Shown one piece after another: positions 1-7,898 of a stretch of DNA of 30,739 nt. Positions within the stretch are counted from its first letter, which is position 1. The number at the start of each line of letters is the position of its first letter. Source of the DNA: JAENVT01 sp031412355 (GTDB lineage Bacteria > Actinomycetota > Acidimicrobiia > Acidimicrobiales > Ilumatobacteraceae); the NCBI GenBank assembly GCA_031412355.1, contig JANOCR010000083.1, forward strand, positions 1-30,739, in the 5' to 3' direction. The notes beneath the pieces are model-generated. The model worked only from the letters and a program-made list of their open reading frames with translations. It did not search any database and was not told the origin of the DNA. The position numbers and the translations under genes were made by a program.

Positions 1-1786
1 CATCCACCAGGCCGTCGAGGCCAAGGAGGGTGTGAAGATCAAAGAGGAGAACCAGACCCTCGCGACCATCACCCTGCAGAACTACTTCCGCATGTACGAC
101 AAGCTCGCCGGGATGACCGGCACGGCGGCCACCGAGGCCGCCGAGTTGATGGGAACGTATCAACTGGCGGTCGTGCCGATCCCGACCAACCAGACAGTGA
201 TTCGCAACGATCAAGCCGATCTGATCTACAAGGGCGAGCAGTCGAAGTTCGGGGCTGTCGTCGACGACATCGCCGAGAAGTACGACCGTGGTCAGCCGGT
301 GCTGGTCGGCACGATCAGTGTCGAAAAGAGCGAGCACCTGTCGCAGCTCCTGAAGAAGCGCGGCGTGCCTCACGAGGTGCTCAACGCCAAGCAGCACACG
401 CGCGAGGCCATGATCGTCACCCAGGCGGGACGCCTCAATGCGGTCACGGTTGCCACCAACATGGCGGGTCGTGGCGTCGACATCATCCTCGGGGGCAACC
501 CCGAAGGCCTGGCTCGGCACGAAGTCGTGAAAGAGGGCCACGATCCCGACGTGTTGGTCGACGACTTCGCACTGCCGTTGCCGGTCGAACAGATGCCCGA
601 CGAGTTCAAGGTGGCGCGTACAGCAGCGCTGGCTCGCTACGACCAGTTGCTGGCCGAGTTCAAGCAAGAGTGCCAGTCGGAGGGCGACAAGGTGCGTTCG
701 CTCGGCGGGTTGTACGTGCTGGGTACCGAGCGCCACGAGAGCCGGCGCATCGACAACCAGTTGCGCGGCCGTTCGGGGCGCCAGGGCGACCCTGGCGAGA
801 GCCGGTTCTACCTCAGTCTCGACGACGAGTTGATGCGCCTGTTCGCCACCGGCGCGCTGTCGTGGGTGATGGGTCGTGCCCTTCCCGACGACGAGGCGAT
901 CGAAGCGAAGATGGTCACCAAGGCGATCGAGCGAGCTCAAACCACCGTCGAGCAGCGCAACGGCGAGATCCGCAAGAACGTGCTGAAGTACGACGAGGTC
1001 ATGAACGAGCAGCGCAAGGTGATCTACCGCCGCCGCGACCAGATCCTGGAGGGCGCCGACCTGAAGGCCGCCGCCATCGAGTACCTGGCGGAGGCAGTCA
1101 ACTCGCTGATCGACACGCACTGCGCCAGCGTTGCCACCGACGAGTGGGACCTCGGCGGACTGGTGCTGGAGCTGAAGACGTTCTGGCCCAGCGACATCAC
1201 AGAGGCACAGCTCGACAAGTGCGACGAAACCGACGACATGTACGACGTGGTGATGTCCGACGCCTCGGCGTACTACGAGAAGCGTGAGGCAGAACTGACA
1301 TCGCCCGTCATGCGCGATGTCGAACGCCAAGTGATGCTGCGGATCATCGACCAGCGGTGGCGCGAGCATCTCGAAGAGATGGACTACCTGCAGGAGGGCA
1401 TCAACCTGCGTGCCGTCGGGCAGAAGGATCCGCTTGTCGAATGGCAGCGCGAGGGCTACGAGATGTTCGGCAGCCTGATGAAGGGCATCGCCCAGGATTT
1501 CGTCAAGTACGTCATGCACGTGCAGGTCATCCGCAACGAGGCACCGGCACCGATCGTCCAGAACGTGCAACAGACGTCCAGCGACGACTCCCAGACCGAC
1601 GGTTTCGCCGCGGCAGCGCACGCCGCTGCAGCGTCGGGCGAGATCGATCCAGAAACGGCTGCGACCGCTCCACCGGTGAAGCAGCAGACCATCGTCAAAG
1701 ACGAGTGGTCGAAGACCCCGCGCAACGCGCCGTGCCCGTGTGGAAGTGGCAAGAAGTTCAAGATGTGCCACGGCGCGAACTCGTAG
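1..1786 (+). CDS. secA: Protein translocase ATPase SecA, C-terminal part (5' end outside window)
   Basis: SecA is the cytoplasmic ATPase motor that pushes unfolded preproteins through SecYEG. The reading frame is open from base 2, so the gene enters from the left. About 594 residues are visible, roughly the last two thirds of a normal SecA. They contain the end of nucleotide-binding domain 1/start of the preprotein cross-linking region (FRMYDKLAGMTGTA), nucleotide-binding domain 2 with the helicase motifs GRGVDIILGG and RGRSGRQGDPG, the helical scaffold and wing domains, an Ala-rich linker, and a C-terminal zinc-binding SEC-C motif (CPCGSGKKFKMCHG) of the kind that contacts SecB or ribosomes in other species. 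The stop TAG at 1784-1786 directly abuts the prfB start codon, so the two genes are probably co-transcribed. Identification is very secure; only the N-terminus is unseen. Confidence 0.98.
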   Translation, partial: IHQAVEAKEGVKIKEENQTLATITLQNYFRMYDKLAGMTGTAATEAAELMGTYQLAVVPIPTNQTVIRNDQADLIYKGEQSKFGAVVDDIAEKYDRGQPVLVGTISVEKSEHLSQLLKKRGVPHEVLNAKQHTREAMIVTQAGRLNAVTVATNMAGRGVDIILGGNPEGLARHEVVKEGHDPDVLVDDFALPLPVEQMPDEFKVARTAALARYDQLLAEFKQECQSEGDKVRSLGGLYVLGTERHESRRIDNQLRGRSGRQGDPGESRFYLSLDDELMRLFATGALSWVMGRALPDDEAIEAKMVTKAIERAQTTVEQRNGEIRKNVLKYDEVMNEQRKVIYRRRDQILEGADLKAAAIEYLAEAVNSLIDTHCASVATDEWDLGGLVLELKTFWPSDITEAQLDKCDETDDMYDVVMSDASAYYEKREAELTSPVMRDVERQVMLRIIDQRWREHLEEMDYLQEGINLRAVGQKDPLVEWQREGYEMFGSLMKGIAQDFVKYVMHVQVIRNEAPAPIVQNVQQTSSDDSQTDGFAAAAHAAAASGEIDPETAATAPPVKQQTIVKDEWSKTPRNAPCPCGSGKKFKMCHGANS

Positions 1787-2887
1787 ATGCGTGACTACTC
1801 GGACGATCTGAAAGAACTGCGCCGCCGCCTCGGCGAGGCTCACGGCTACCTGAAGATCGACCACAACCGGGCGAGGCTGATCGAGCTCGAACACGAAGTG
1901 GCCCGCCCCGACCTGTGGGACGACCAGGACGAGGCCAAGAAGATCAACACCGAGTACGCCAACGTCAAGACCGACATCGACCAGTTCGATCGTCTGTCCG
2001 GTGACCTCGAAGATGCCGAGGTGCTGCACGAGTTGGCGCGCGAGGTCGACGATGCATCGCAGGAGCCCGAGCTCGATGCCGCGGTGACGTCGATCACCAA
2101 GCAACTCGACCAACTCGACCTGCGCAGCCTGTTCACCGGCGAGCACGACGAAGCGGACTGCATCGTGCAGATCAACGCCAAAGATGGCGGTGTCGACGCC
2201 CAGGACTGGGCCGAGATCCTGCTGCGCATGTACGGCCGCTGGGCCGAACGCCGTGGCTTCAACTTCGAGCTCGACGGCCTAAGTGAAGGTGCGGAGGCCG
2301 GCATCATGTCGGCCGAGTTCACGCTGAACGGCCGCTACGCCTACGGGTTGATGACTTCGGAACGTGGTACGCACCGGTTGGTGCGGATCAGTCCGTTCGA
2401 CAACCAGGGTCGCCGGCAGACCAGCTTCGCAAACGTTCAGGTGTGGCCGGTGATGGATGAGCTCGATCTCGAGGTCAACGAAGCAGAGATCCGCATGGAG
2501 GTGTTCAGGGCCAGTGGCGCCGGTGGGCAGCACGTCAACAAGACGTCGTCGGCGGTACGACTGATTCACGAACCGACCGGGCTGATCGCCTCGTCGCAGG
2601 AGGAACGCAGTCAGCTGCAGAACCGTGAGAAGGCCATGCGCCGATTGAAGACGATGATCGCTGCCAGGATCGAAGAAGAGCGCGACGCAGAACTCGACAG
2701 CATCGCCGGCCAGCAGGCGCAGGTGGGTTGGGGCAGCCAGATCCGTTCCTACGTCGTGCAGCCGTATCAGATGGTGAAAGACCTGCGCACCGAGGTGGAG
2801 TCAGGCAACGTCACGGCGGTGCTCGACGGCGACATCGACGAGTTCATGGAGGGCTACCTGCGGTGGCGACGGCGAGAAGCGCAGTGA
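1787..2887 (+). CDS. prfB: Peptide chain release factor 2
   Basis: RF2 recognises UAA and UGA stop codons and triggers peptidyl-tRNA hydrolysis. The 366-residue product has the usual length. The anticodon-like tripeptide SPF is at residues 202-204, which separates RF2 from RF1 (PxT). The catalytic GGQ is at 246-248 within SGAGGQHVNKT. The N-terminal helical domain occupies about residues 1-110. The start ATG follows the secA stop with no gap, and no separate ribosome-binding site is obvious, so translational coupling to secA is likely. There is no in-frame UGA or slippery CUU-UGA near codon 25, so the autoregulatory +1 frameshift of Escherichia coli prfB is absent. The gene itself ends in UGA. 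Confidence 0.97.
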   Translation: MRDYSDDLKELRRRLGEAHGYLKIDHNRARLIELEHEVARPDLWDDQDEAKKINTEYANVKTDIDQFDRLSGDLEDAEVLHELAREVDDASQEPELDAAVTSITKQLDQLDLRSLFTGEHDEADCIVQINAKDGGVDAQDWAEILLRMYGRWAERRGFNFELDGLSEGAEAGIMSAEFTLNGRYAYGLMTSERGTHRLVRISPFDNQGRRQTSFANVQVWPVMDELDLEVNEAEIRMEVFRASGAGGQHVNKTSSAVRLIHEPTGLIASSQEERSQLQNREKAMRRLKTMIAARIEEERDAELDSIAGQQAQVGWGSQIRSYVVQPYQMVKDLRTEVESGNVTAVLDGDIDEFMEGYLRWRRREAQ

Positions 2888-2954
2888 GCGCGTTAGTGTT
2901 TCCCGAGCTCCGGGCGGGGCGGCGGTTGCTGCAACAAAGCGTGGAGAAACGCCC

Positions 2955-3632
2955 ATGATCCGACTAGAGAACGTCACCAAGAGCTATTCAACCGAGGTGG
3001 TCGCGCTCCGTGATGCCAGCTTCGATGTCGCCAAGGCGGAATTCGTCTTCCTGGTCGGTCCGTCGGGCTCGGGCAAGAGCACGTTGCTGCGGATGATGAA
3101 CCGTCAGGAACGCCCCGAAAAGGGCTCGGTGTGGGTCGCCGGGCGCAACATCAACGAGATGTCCGACAGCAAGGTGCCGCACCTGCGTCGAAACATCGGC
3201 AACATCTTCCAGGACTACAAGCTGCTACCCAACCGCACGGTGCACGAGAACGTGGCGTTTGCCCTCGAGGTGATCGGGCGGCCCAAGCACGTGATCCGCC
3301 AGCAGGTGCCGGCAGTGCTCGACCTGGTCGGCCTGTCGGGCAAACAGGAGCGCTTCCCGCACCAGCTCAGTGGCGGCGAGCAACAGCGCGTGTCGATTGC
3401 CCGAGCGTTCGTCAACCGCCCGCTGATCCTGCTGGCCGACGAGCCCACCGGCAACCTCGACCCTGCGACCGGCGAGGGCATCATGCGCTTGCTGGATCGC
3501 ATCAACAAGACTGGAACCACTGTGGTGATGGCTACGCACGATCAACGGATCGTCAACATGATGCGCAAGCGCGTGATTCAACTCGACCGCGGCATCATCG
3601 TGCGCGACCAGGCCAGGGGCGTGTACGAATGA
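2955..3632 (+). CDS. ftsE: Cell division ATP-binding protein FtsE
   Basis: FtsE is the cytoplasmic ABC ATPase that, with FtsX, couples ATP hydrolysis to peptidoglycan hydrolase activation at the division site. The 225-residue protein has Walker A GPSGSGKST (35-43), a Q-loop in FQDYKLLP (about 86), signature LSGGEQQR (138-145), Walker B LILLADEP (157-164) and the H-loop in MATHD. A good Shine-Dalgarno sequence (GGAG at 2943-2946) lies 8 bases before the ATG. The start of ftsX overlaps the stop by four bases (ATGA), which fits strict co-translation. A TAGTGT box at 2894-2899 could be a -10 element giving the pair its own promoter downstream of prfB, but this is weak. Confidence 0.97.
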   Translation: MIRLENVTKSYSTEVVALRDASFDVAKAEFVFLVGPSGSGKSTLLRMMNRQERPEKGSVWVAGRNINEMSDSKVPHLRRNIGNIFQDYKLLPNRTVHENVAFALEVIGRPKHVIRQQVPAVLDLVGLSGKQERFPHQLSGGEQQRVSIARAFVNRPLILLADEPTGNLDPATGEGIMRLLDRINKTGTTVVMATHDQRIVNMMRKRVIQLDRGIIVRDQARGVYE

Positions 3633-4531
3633 TCTCTCGCCTGCGCTACACATTGCGCGAGATGTGGGCGAGCCTCACCCGCAACCTCACGCTCACAGTC
3701 GCCGCCGTGATCACCTCGATGGTGTCGCTGTTCCTGTTCGGCATGACCCTGCTGATCCAGCAAGCGTTCGACAACCAGCTCAGCCAGTGGACCGGCGGCG
3801 TCAAGATGATCGTCTACGTCAAGAACGGTGCGCAGGCCGATGCGGTCACCAGGGTTCAAGAAGCGCTGGAGAGCCGTCCGGAGATCATCAGAAACGTCGA
3901 GTACTGCTCGGTCGATTGCTCGCTCGCCCAGGCGCAAAAGCTGTTCGCGGCCGATCCCGAGTCGCTGCGATTCCTGTCGGCCGACAACATCCCGTCGTAC
4001 TTCAGCGTCGAACCGGTCGACAAGGACAGCATCGAACAGTTGAAGAGCATCCGCGAGTCGTTCGTGGCGATGCCCGGAGTCCTGCGCGCCGATTTCCCGT
4101 CCGACCAGATCACGGTGCTGGGCAAGCTCAAATCGTTCTTCGGTGTACGAACGTACGTGATGTCGGGCGTGTTGTTGTTCGCCTCGATCCTGTTGATCTG
4201 GAACACGATCCGCACCGCCATGTTTGCGCGCCGGCGCGAAATCGAGGTGATGAAGTTGGTGGGCGCAACCAACTGGTTCATCCGACTGCCCTTCATGCTG
4301 GAGGGCCTGCTGCAGGGTTTGGCCGGTGCAGCCTTGGGCAGCGTGCTGTTGTTGGCGGGCAACGCCGACTGGACATCGGGTGTCCGCAAGTTCCCCACCA
4401 ACGCAGGACTCGGTGGATTTGTCGTGACCGACGGCTACCCGATCAGGGTTGTGATCTTCATGGTGCTGCTCGGTGCGTTCGTCGGTGCGGTCGGTTCCGC
4501 AACCGCCGCCAGTCGCTTCCTCGACGTCTGA
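3629..4531 (+). CDS. ftsX: Cell division permease-like protein FtsX
   Basis: FtsX is the membrane partner of FtsE; its extracellular domain activates cell-wall hydrolases (RipC in mycobacteria). The start is the ATG at 3629 inside the ATGA overlap with ftsE; longer reading of the same frame upstream is only an ftsE shadow. The 300 residues show the family's topology: a cytoplasmic N-terminus, TM1 at about 21-43, a large extracellular domain at about 45-172 containing two cysteines (EYCSVDC), then TM2 (about 175-195), TM3 (222-243) and TM4 (272-293). The cytoplasmic segment RRREIEVMKLVGATNWFIR between TM2 and TM3 is a family hallmark. In many actinobacteria smpB follows directly, but here a crotonase gene does. 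Confidence 0.96.
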   Translation: MISRLRYTLREMWASLTRNLTLTVAAVITSMVSLFLFGMTLLIQQAFDNQLSQWTGGVKMIVYVKNGAQADAVTRVQEALESRPEIIRNVEYCSVDCSLAQAQKLFAADPESLRFLSADNIPSYFSVEPVDKDSIEQLKSIRESFVAMPGVLRADFPSDQITVLGKLKSFFGVRTYVMSGVLLFASILLIWNTIRTAMFARRREIEVMKLVGATNWFIRLPFMLEGLLQGLAGAALGSVLLLAGNADWTSGVRKFPTNAGLGGFVVTDGYPIRVVIFMVLLGAFVGAVGSATAASRFLDV

Positions 4532-4537
4532 GCGGGT

Positions 4538-4551
4538 TAGCTTCGGCGCGG
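4538..4551 (+). promoter_or_regulatory. Possible -10 box (TAGCTT) of a leaderless transcript
   Basis: TAGCTT at 4538-4543 lies 8 bases before the ATG at 4552, and no Shine-Dalgarno sequence is present in the 20-base gap after ftsX. This fits a TAnnnT box whose transcript starts at or next to the start codon. No convincing -35 is visible. The motif carries little information on its own. Confidence 0.35.
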
Positions 4552-5412
4552 ATGGACTACTCGGACATTCTCTACGATGTCGACGGCCACGTCGCCACTA
4601 TCACGCTGAACCGGCCCGCACAGCTCAACGCCTTCACCAATGCAATGGTGCGCGAGATGATCGATGCCTTTGGTCGTGCCGACGCTGACGACGACGTGCG
4701 TGCGGTGATCGTGACCGGAGCCGGGCGCGGCTTCTGTGCGGGGGCGGATCTATCGGCCGGAGCAGACACGTTCGCCAAGGGCGGCAGCGACGTGCAGACC
4801 CCCGACGGCGTCGTGCGCGATGGAGGTGGAATGGTGTCGTTGCGGATCTTCGAGAGCAACAAGCCCGTCATCGCCGCGATCAACGGTCCGGCTGTGGGCG
4901 TGGGCATCACGATGACCTTGCCGATGGACTTTCGCCTGGCCAGCACCTCGGCGAAGATCGGGTTCGTCTTCTCCCGGCGCGGCATCGTCCCCGAAGCTTG
5001 CTCATCGTGGTTCCTGCCGCGGCTGGTCGGCATCAGCCAGGCGGCGGAGTGGTGCTTCAGCGGCCGTGTCTTCACCGCGGAGGAGGCATTGGCAGGTGGC
5101 TTGATCAGAAGCATTCACGATCCCGACGATCTGCTGCCCGCAGCGCGATCCATTGCCGCAGAGATAGTCGAGAACACATCGCCGGTCAGCGTGGCGCTGA
5201 CGCGACGGATGCTGTGGACGATGCTGACAGCGGATCATCCGATGGAAGCGCACCGCGTCGATTCACGAGGTATCCAGCTGCGCGGGCGCAGCGCCGATGT
5301 GCGCGAAGGCGTCGAAAGCTTCCTGGCCAAGCGCCCTGCGATGTTTCCCGATCGGGTCAGCGACGGGCTGCCCGACGTGTTTCCCGAGCCGGTGACCAGA
5401 AAGTTCTCGTAA
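4552..5412 (+). CDS. Crotonase-fold enzyme (enoyl-CoA hydratase/isomerase family)
   Basis: This 286-residue member of the enoyl-CoA hydratase/isomerase superfamily acts on acyl-CoA thioesters. The oxyanion-hole segments are FCAGADL (about 62-68) and INGPAVGVGITM. The first hydratase catalytic glutamate (GGGCE in rat hydratase) is not conserved here. The later segment RRGIVPEACSSWFLPR does have a Glu in a PExxSS context resembling delta3,delta2-enoyl-CoA isomerases of the ECI2 type. By eye, an isomerase or a specialised crotonase is therefore at least as likely as a classical hydratase. The ATG at 4552 is chosen because the upstream part of the same open frame is an ftsX shadow. The C-terminus (after about 250) extends past the usual EKRxPxF end. 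Family is certain; substrate is unknown. Confidence 0.88.
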   Translation: MDYSDILYDVDGHVATITLNRPAQLNAFTNAMVREMIDAFGRADADDDVRAVIVTGAGRGFCAGADLSAGADTFAKGGSDVQTPDGVVRDGGGMVSLRIFESNKPVIAAINGPAVGVGITMTLPMDFRLASTSAKIGFVFSRRGIVPEACSSWFLPRLVGISQAAEWCFSGRVFTAEEALAGGLIRSIHDPDDLLPAARSIAAEIVENTSPVSVALTRRMLWTMLTADHPMEAHRVDSRGIQLRGRSADVREGVESFLAKRPAMFPDRVSDGLPDVFPEPVTRKFS

Positions 5413-5519
5413 AGCCGACCGCTCTGTGTGCCGATGTGACAAGTGCGACGGTACGCAAACGGGTCCTCACCGACTCGTATCCATCGTGACGGGCAACTCG
5501 GACAAGGACGGGAAACGAC

Positions 5520-5714
5520 ATGAACACAACAGCGATTCGGCTTCGGGGCGGCGATGTGATCGAGCTCGAGATTGATGGCGACATCTTCTCGGCATTGGTC
5601 CTGCTGGCCAACAGTGAGACCGTGATCTTCGATCTCTGCGACGGCAACATGCCGTGCGTGGCGCGCCAGGAAGACCTCGCCAACGTGCGCGTCTTCGACG
5701 GTCTTGCGGCCTGA
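5520..5714 (+). CDS. Small hypothetical protein, 64 residues
   Basis: I do not recognise this protein. It is short, acidic and predicted soluble, with no signal peptide or membrane segment. It alternates polar and hydrophobic residues (AIRLRGGDVIELEIDGD, then TVIFDLCDG), which suggests a small beta-rich fold, and has two cysteines (DLCDGNMPC). A purine-rich AAGGACGGG lies just upstream of the ATG at a usable ribosome-binding distance. The frame has the GC-rich third positions of neighbouring genes, which supports it being coding. It sits alone between a crotonase gene and glbO. The 107 bases upstream (5413-5519) contain no other gene and no clear terminator. Confidence 0.6.
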   Translation: MNTTAIRLRGGDVIELEIDGDIFSALVLLANSETVIFDLCDGNMPCVARQEDLANVRVFDGLAA

Positions 5715-5721
5715 CTACCGA

Positions 5722-5736
5722 TAGCCTCGGCGGTCG
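5722..5736 (+). promoter_or_regulatory. Possible -10 box (TAGCCT) upstream of glbO
   Basis: TAGCCT at 5722-5727 lies 9 bases before the glbO ATG. The stretch TAGCCTCGGCG closely resembles the one before the crotonase at 4552 (TAGCTTCGGCG). No Shine-Dalgarno sequence is seen, so a leaderless or near-leaderless transcript is plausible. Confidence 0.35.
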
Positions 5737-6180
5737 ATGACCGACCCTGCCGAGGCAAACCTGTACGACGCCGTCGGCGGGATGCCGTTCTTCGAGCGGC
5801 TGGTCGACGCGTTCTACATGGGGGTGGCGAGCGACGAGGTCCTGTTGCCCCTCTACCCCGAGGCGCCGGATCTGCGCGGCGCTCGCCACCGCCTCACCTT
5901 GTTCCTTGCTCAGTACTGGGGTGGCCCGACGACCTACAACGACGAGCGCGGCCACCCGAGGCTGCGAATGCGCCACATGCCGTTCACGATCGGGCCTGCG
6001 CAGCGCGATCACTGGCTGACCCACATGGGGGCGGCCGTCGCGGTGTGCGCGCCGACGGCGGCGATCGCCGAGCGATTGATGGCCTACTTCGTGCCAGCGG
6101 CCGAACAGATGCGCAACGACACCGGGCTGCCGATCTCGTCAGCCAGTCAACCACGGCCCAATCAACCACGAAACGCGTAG
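5737..6180 (+). CDS. glbO: Group II truncated haemoglobin (GlbO/trHbO)
   Basis: This is a 2-on-2 haem protein binding O2 and NO, thought in mycobacteria to support respiration or protect against reactive nitrogen and oxygen. The 147 residues align by eye with Mycobacterium tuberculosis GlbO throughout. The B10 tyrosine is Tyr27, CD1 is Tyr40 (PLYPE), the proximal F8 histidine is His80 in RMRHMPF, and the G8 tryptophan is Trp93 in RDHWL. The block QYWGGPTTYNDERGHPRLR is diagnostic of group II. Compared with the roughly 128-residue mycobacterial protein there is a C-terminal tail of about 20 residues rich in Pro, Gln and Asn. The 3' end overlaps the convergent RNA methyltransferase gene by 19 bases. 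Confidence 0.95.
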   Translation: MTDPAEANLYDAVGGMPFFERLVDAFYMGVASDEVLLPLYPEAPDLRGARHRLTLFLAQYWGGPTTYNDERGHPRLRMRHMPFTIGPAQRDHWLTHMGAAVAVCAPTAAIAERLMAYFVPAAEQMRNDTGLPISSASQPRPNQPRNA

Positions 6181-6956
6181 CAGGCCACGGCCGTTGCTGC
6201 GGCCGCATTCAGCGAGTCGACGCCATTGGCCATGGGAATCCGGGCTCGACAGGTGCTGGCCGCAAGCGATTCGGCAGACAGCCCGATGCGCTCGGACCCG
6301 ATCACGACCGCCATTTTCGCGGTGATGGGGATAGACCCGATGTCGTCGGCATCTGCAGCCGGCGTGAGCGCGCACACCGCGAATCCACGGTCGGCAAGAC
6401 GTTGCAGCTCGACCGACAGTAGGGCGGTGCGCGCCGCAGGGAAGGCGATCGCTTGGCCCATCGACACGCGCAGTGATCGCCGTGACAACGGATCGGCGCT
6501 GGTCGAATCAAAGATCATCCCGTCCCAACCGAACGCCACGGCGTTGCGCACGATCGAGCCGATGTTGATCGGGTTGTCTACGGCCTCGACGACGATCAGG
6601 CGGGTTGCTCGCGTCGCCAACTGCTGCGCCGACGGCCGGGGAGGCCGGGCGAACAGGGCGACGATGCCCTGCGGCACACCCAGTTGGGTGACCATGGCCC
6701 GCACATTGTCTCCGCCGCCGTAGACGGGCACGCCCACCGGAACCCGGTCAACCACGCCGGGCGGTTTGGCCGCATCGACCAGGACAGCTACAGCGGTGCA
6801 ACCAGCATCGATTGCCCGCTCGACGACCAGGTCGCCTTCGGCCATGAACAGCCCATCGCCGTCGTCGCTGCGTCGCTGGCGCCGATTGGTCAGGCCACGC
6901 TCGTTGCGCCGGAAGCAGGCCAGCCTGGGGTCGTCGGCGTCGTGGATCAGGATCAC
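6162..6956 (-). CDS. TrmH/SpoU-family RNA 2'-O-methyltransferase
   Basis: This is an SPOUT-class enzyme that transfers a methyl group from S-adenosylmethionine to a ribose 2'-OH of tRNA or rRNA. All three knot motifs are present: motif 1 VDNPINIGSIVRNA (about 126-139), motif 2 VVIGSERIGLS (217-227) and motif 3 RIPMANGVDSLNAAAA (about 239-254). The N-terminal 100 residues resemble the substrate-binding domain with FMAEGDLVVERA. The start is taken as GTG at 6956, one base after the menB stop; the frame upstream is a menB shadow. This gives 264 residues, normal for the family. It follows menB and is probably co-transcribed. The exact RNA target cannot be read from the sequence. Confidence 0.9.
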   Translation of the reverse strand: MILIHDADDPRLACFRRNERGLTNRRQRRSDDGDGLFMAEGDLVVERAIDAGCTAVAVLVDAAKPPGVVDRVPVGVPVYGGGDNVRAMVTQLGVPQGIVALFARPPRPSAQQLATRATRLIVVEAVDNPINIGSIVRNAVAFGWDGMIFDSTSADPLSRRSLRVSMGQAIAFPAARTALLSVELQRLADRGFAVCALTPAADADDIGSIPITAKMAVVIGSERIGLSAESLAASTCRARIPMANGVDSLNAAAATAVACYAFRG

Positions 6957-6957
6957 G

Positions 6958-7866
6958 TCAGAAGTGCCACGTGAATTCGCTCCAGTCGGGGTCACGCTTT
7001 TCGATGAACGAAGCTCGGCCTTCCTCGGCCTCGTCGCCGGCGTACGCCAGGCGTGTCGCCTCGCCGGCAAACACCTGCTGCCCAACCAACCCGTCGTCGA
7101 TCAGGTTGAACGCGAACTTCAGCATGCGCTGCGCCGTGGGACTCTTGCCATTGATCTCCTTGGCCCACTGCAGCGCTGTGGGCTCGAGTTCGGCGTGCGG
7201 CACGACAGCGTTGACCATCCCCATGCGATGCGCATCGACCGCCGAGTACTCGCGGCCGAGGAAGAAGATCTCGCGGGCAAACTTCTGGCCGACCTGGCGT
7301 GCCAGGTACGCGCTGCCGAATCCACCGTCGAAGCTGCCGACGTCGGAGTCGGTCTGCTTGAACCTGGCGTGCTCGGCACTGGCAAGAGTGAGGTCACACA
7401 CGACGTGCAGGCTGTGTCCGCCGCCCGCGGCCCAGCCGGCCACGACGCAGACAACGATCTTGGGCATGAACCGGATCAATCGCTGCACCTCGAGGATGTG
7501 CAGACGCCCGGCGCGGCCGGGCTCGATGGATTCCCGGCCGTCACCACTGGCGTACTTGTAGCCGTCGCGCCCGCGAATCCGTTGGTCCCCACCGCTGCAG
7601 AAGGCCCAGCCGCCGTCCTTGGGGGAGGGACCGTTGCCGGTCAACAGCACACATCCGACGTCGGTGGTCATCCGCGCGTGGTCCAAGGCGGTGTACAGCT
7701 CGTCGACCGTGCGCGGTCGGAACGCGTTGCGAACCTCCGGCCGATTGAAGGCGACGCGTACCGTGCCGTGATCTACAGCGCGGTGGTAAGTGATGTCGTC
7801 GAAGGTGAAGCCGGGTACTTCGCGCCACGCTGTCGAATCGAACAAGTCGGAGACCATGGACTCCAT
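6958..7866 (-). CDS. menB: 1,4-dihydroxy-2-naphthoyl-CoA synthase
   Basis: MenB closes the second ring of naphthoquinone by Dieckmann-type cyclisation of o-succinylbenzoyl-CoA in menaquinone synthesis. The 302 residues match actinobacterial MenB almost throughout: FCSGGDQ (89-95), GWAAGGGHSLH (144-154), QTDSDVGSFDGGFGSAYLA (171-189) and the C-terminal block SPTAQRMLKFAFNLIDDGLVGQQ. The protein ends WSEFTWHF, with the aromatic C-terminal tail used in hexamer contacts. Two start codons are possible, ATG 7866 or ATG 7857; the former is listed. Only 32 bases separate it from the divergent cofE start. No other men gene lies in the window. Confidence 0.96.
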   Translation of the reverse strand: MESMVSDLFDSTAWREVPGFTFDDITYHRAVDHGTVRVAFNRPEVRNAFRPRTVDELYTALDHARMTTDVGCVLLTGNGPSPKDGGWAFCSGGDQRIRGRDGYKYASGDGRESIEPGRAGRLHILEVQRLIRFMPKIVVCVVAGWAAGGGHSLHVVCDLTLASAEHARFKQTDSDVGSFDGGFGSAYLARQVGQKFAREIFFLGREYSAVDAHRMGMVNAVVPHAELEPTALQWAKEINGKSPTAQRMLKFAFNLIDDGLVGQQVFAGEATRLAYAGDEAEEGRASFIEKRDPDWSEFTWHF

Positions 7867-7886
7867 TGTGCTGTATCGGGCACTGC

Positions 7887-7898
7887 TACGTTCAGCCC
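7887..7898 (+). promoter_or_regulatory. Possible -10 box (TACGTT) for cofE in the menB/cofE divergent gap
   Basis: TACGTT at 7887-7892 ends 6 bases before the proposed GTG start of cofE, and no Shine-Dalgarno sequence is visible. The 32-base gap must also carry the start of menB transcription on the other strand. The assignment rests on one hexamer and is tentative. Confidence 0.3.

Noticed and set aside
1787..1870. Programmed +1 frameshift in prfB
   Set aside because: The reading frame is continuous and has no early in-frame UGA or slippery site, so no frameshift is needed.
7866..7898. TTG at 7866 as the cofE start
   Set aside because: It would overlap the menB start codon and add residues (CCIGHCYVQ) unlike the family. 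GTG 7899 fits the known N-terminus.
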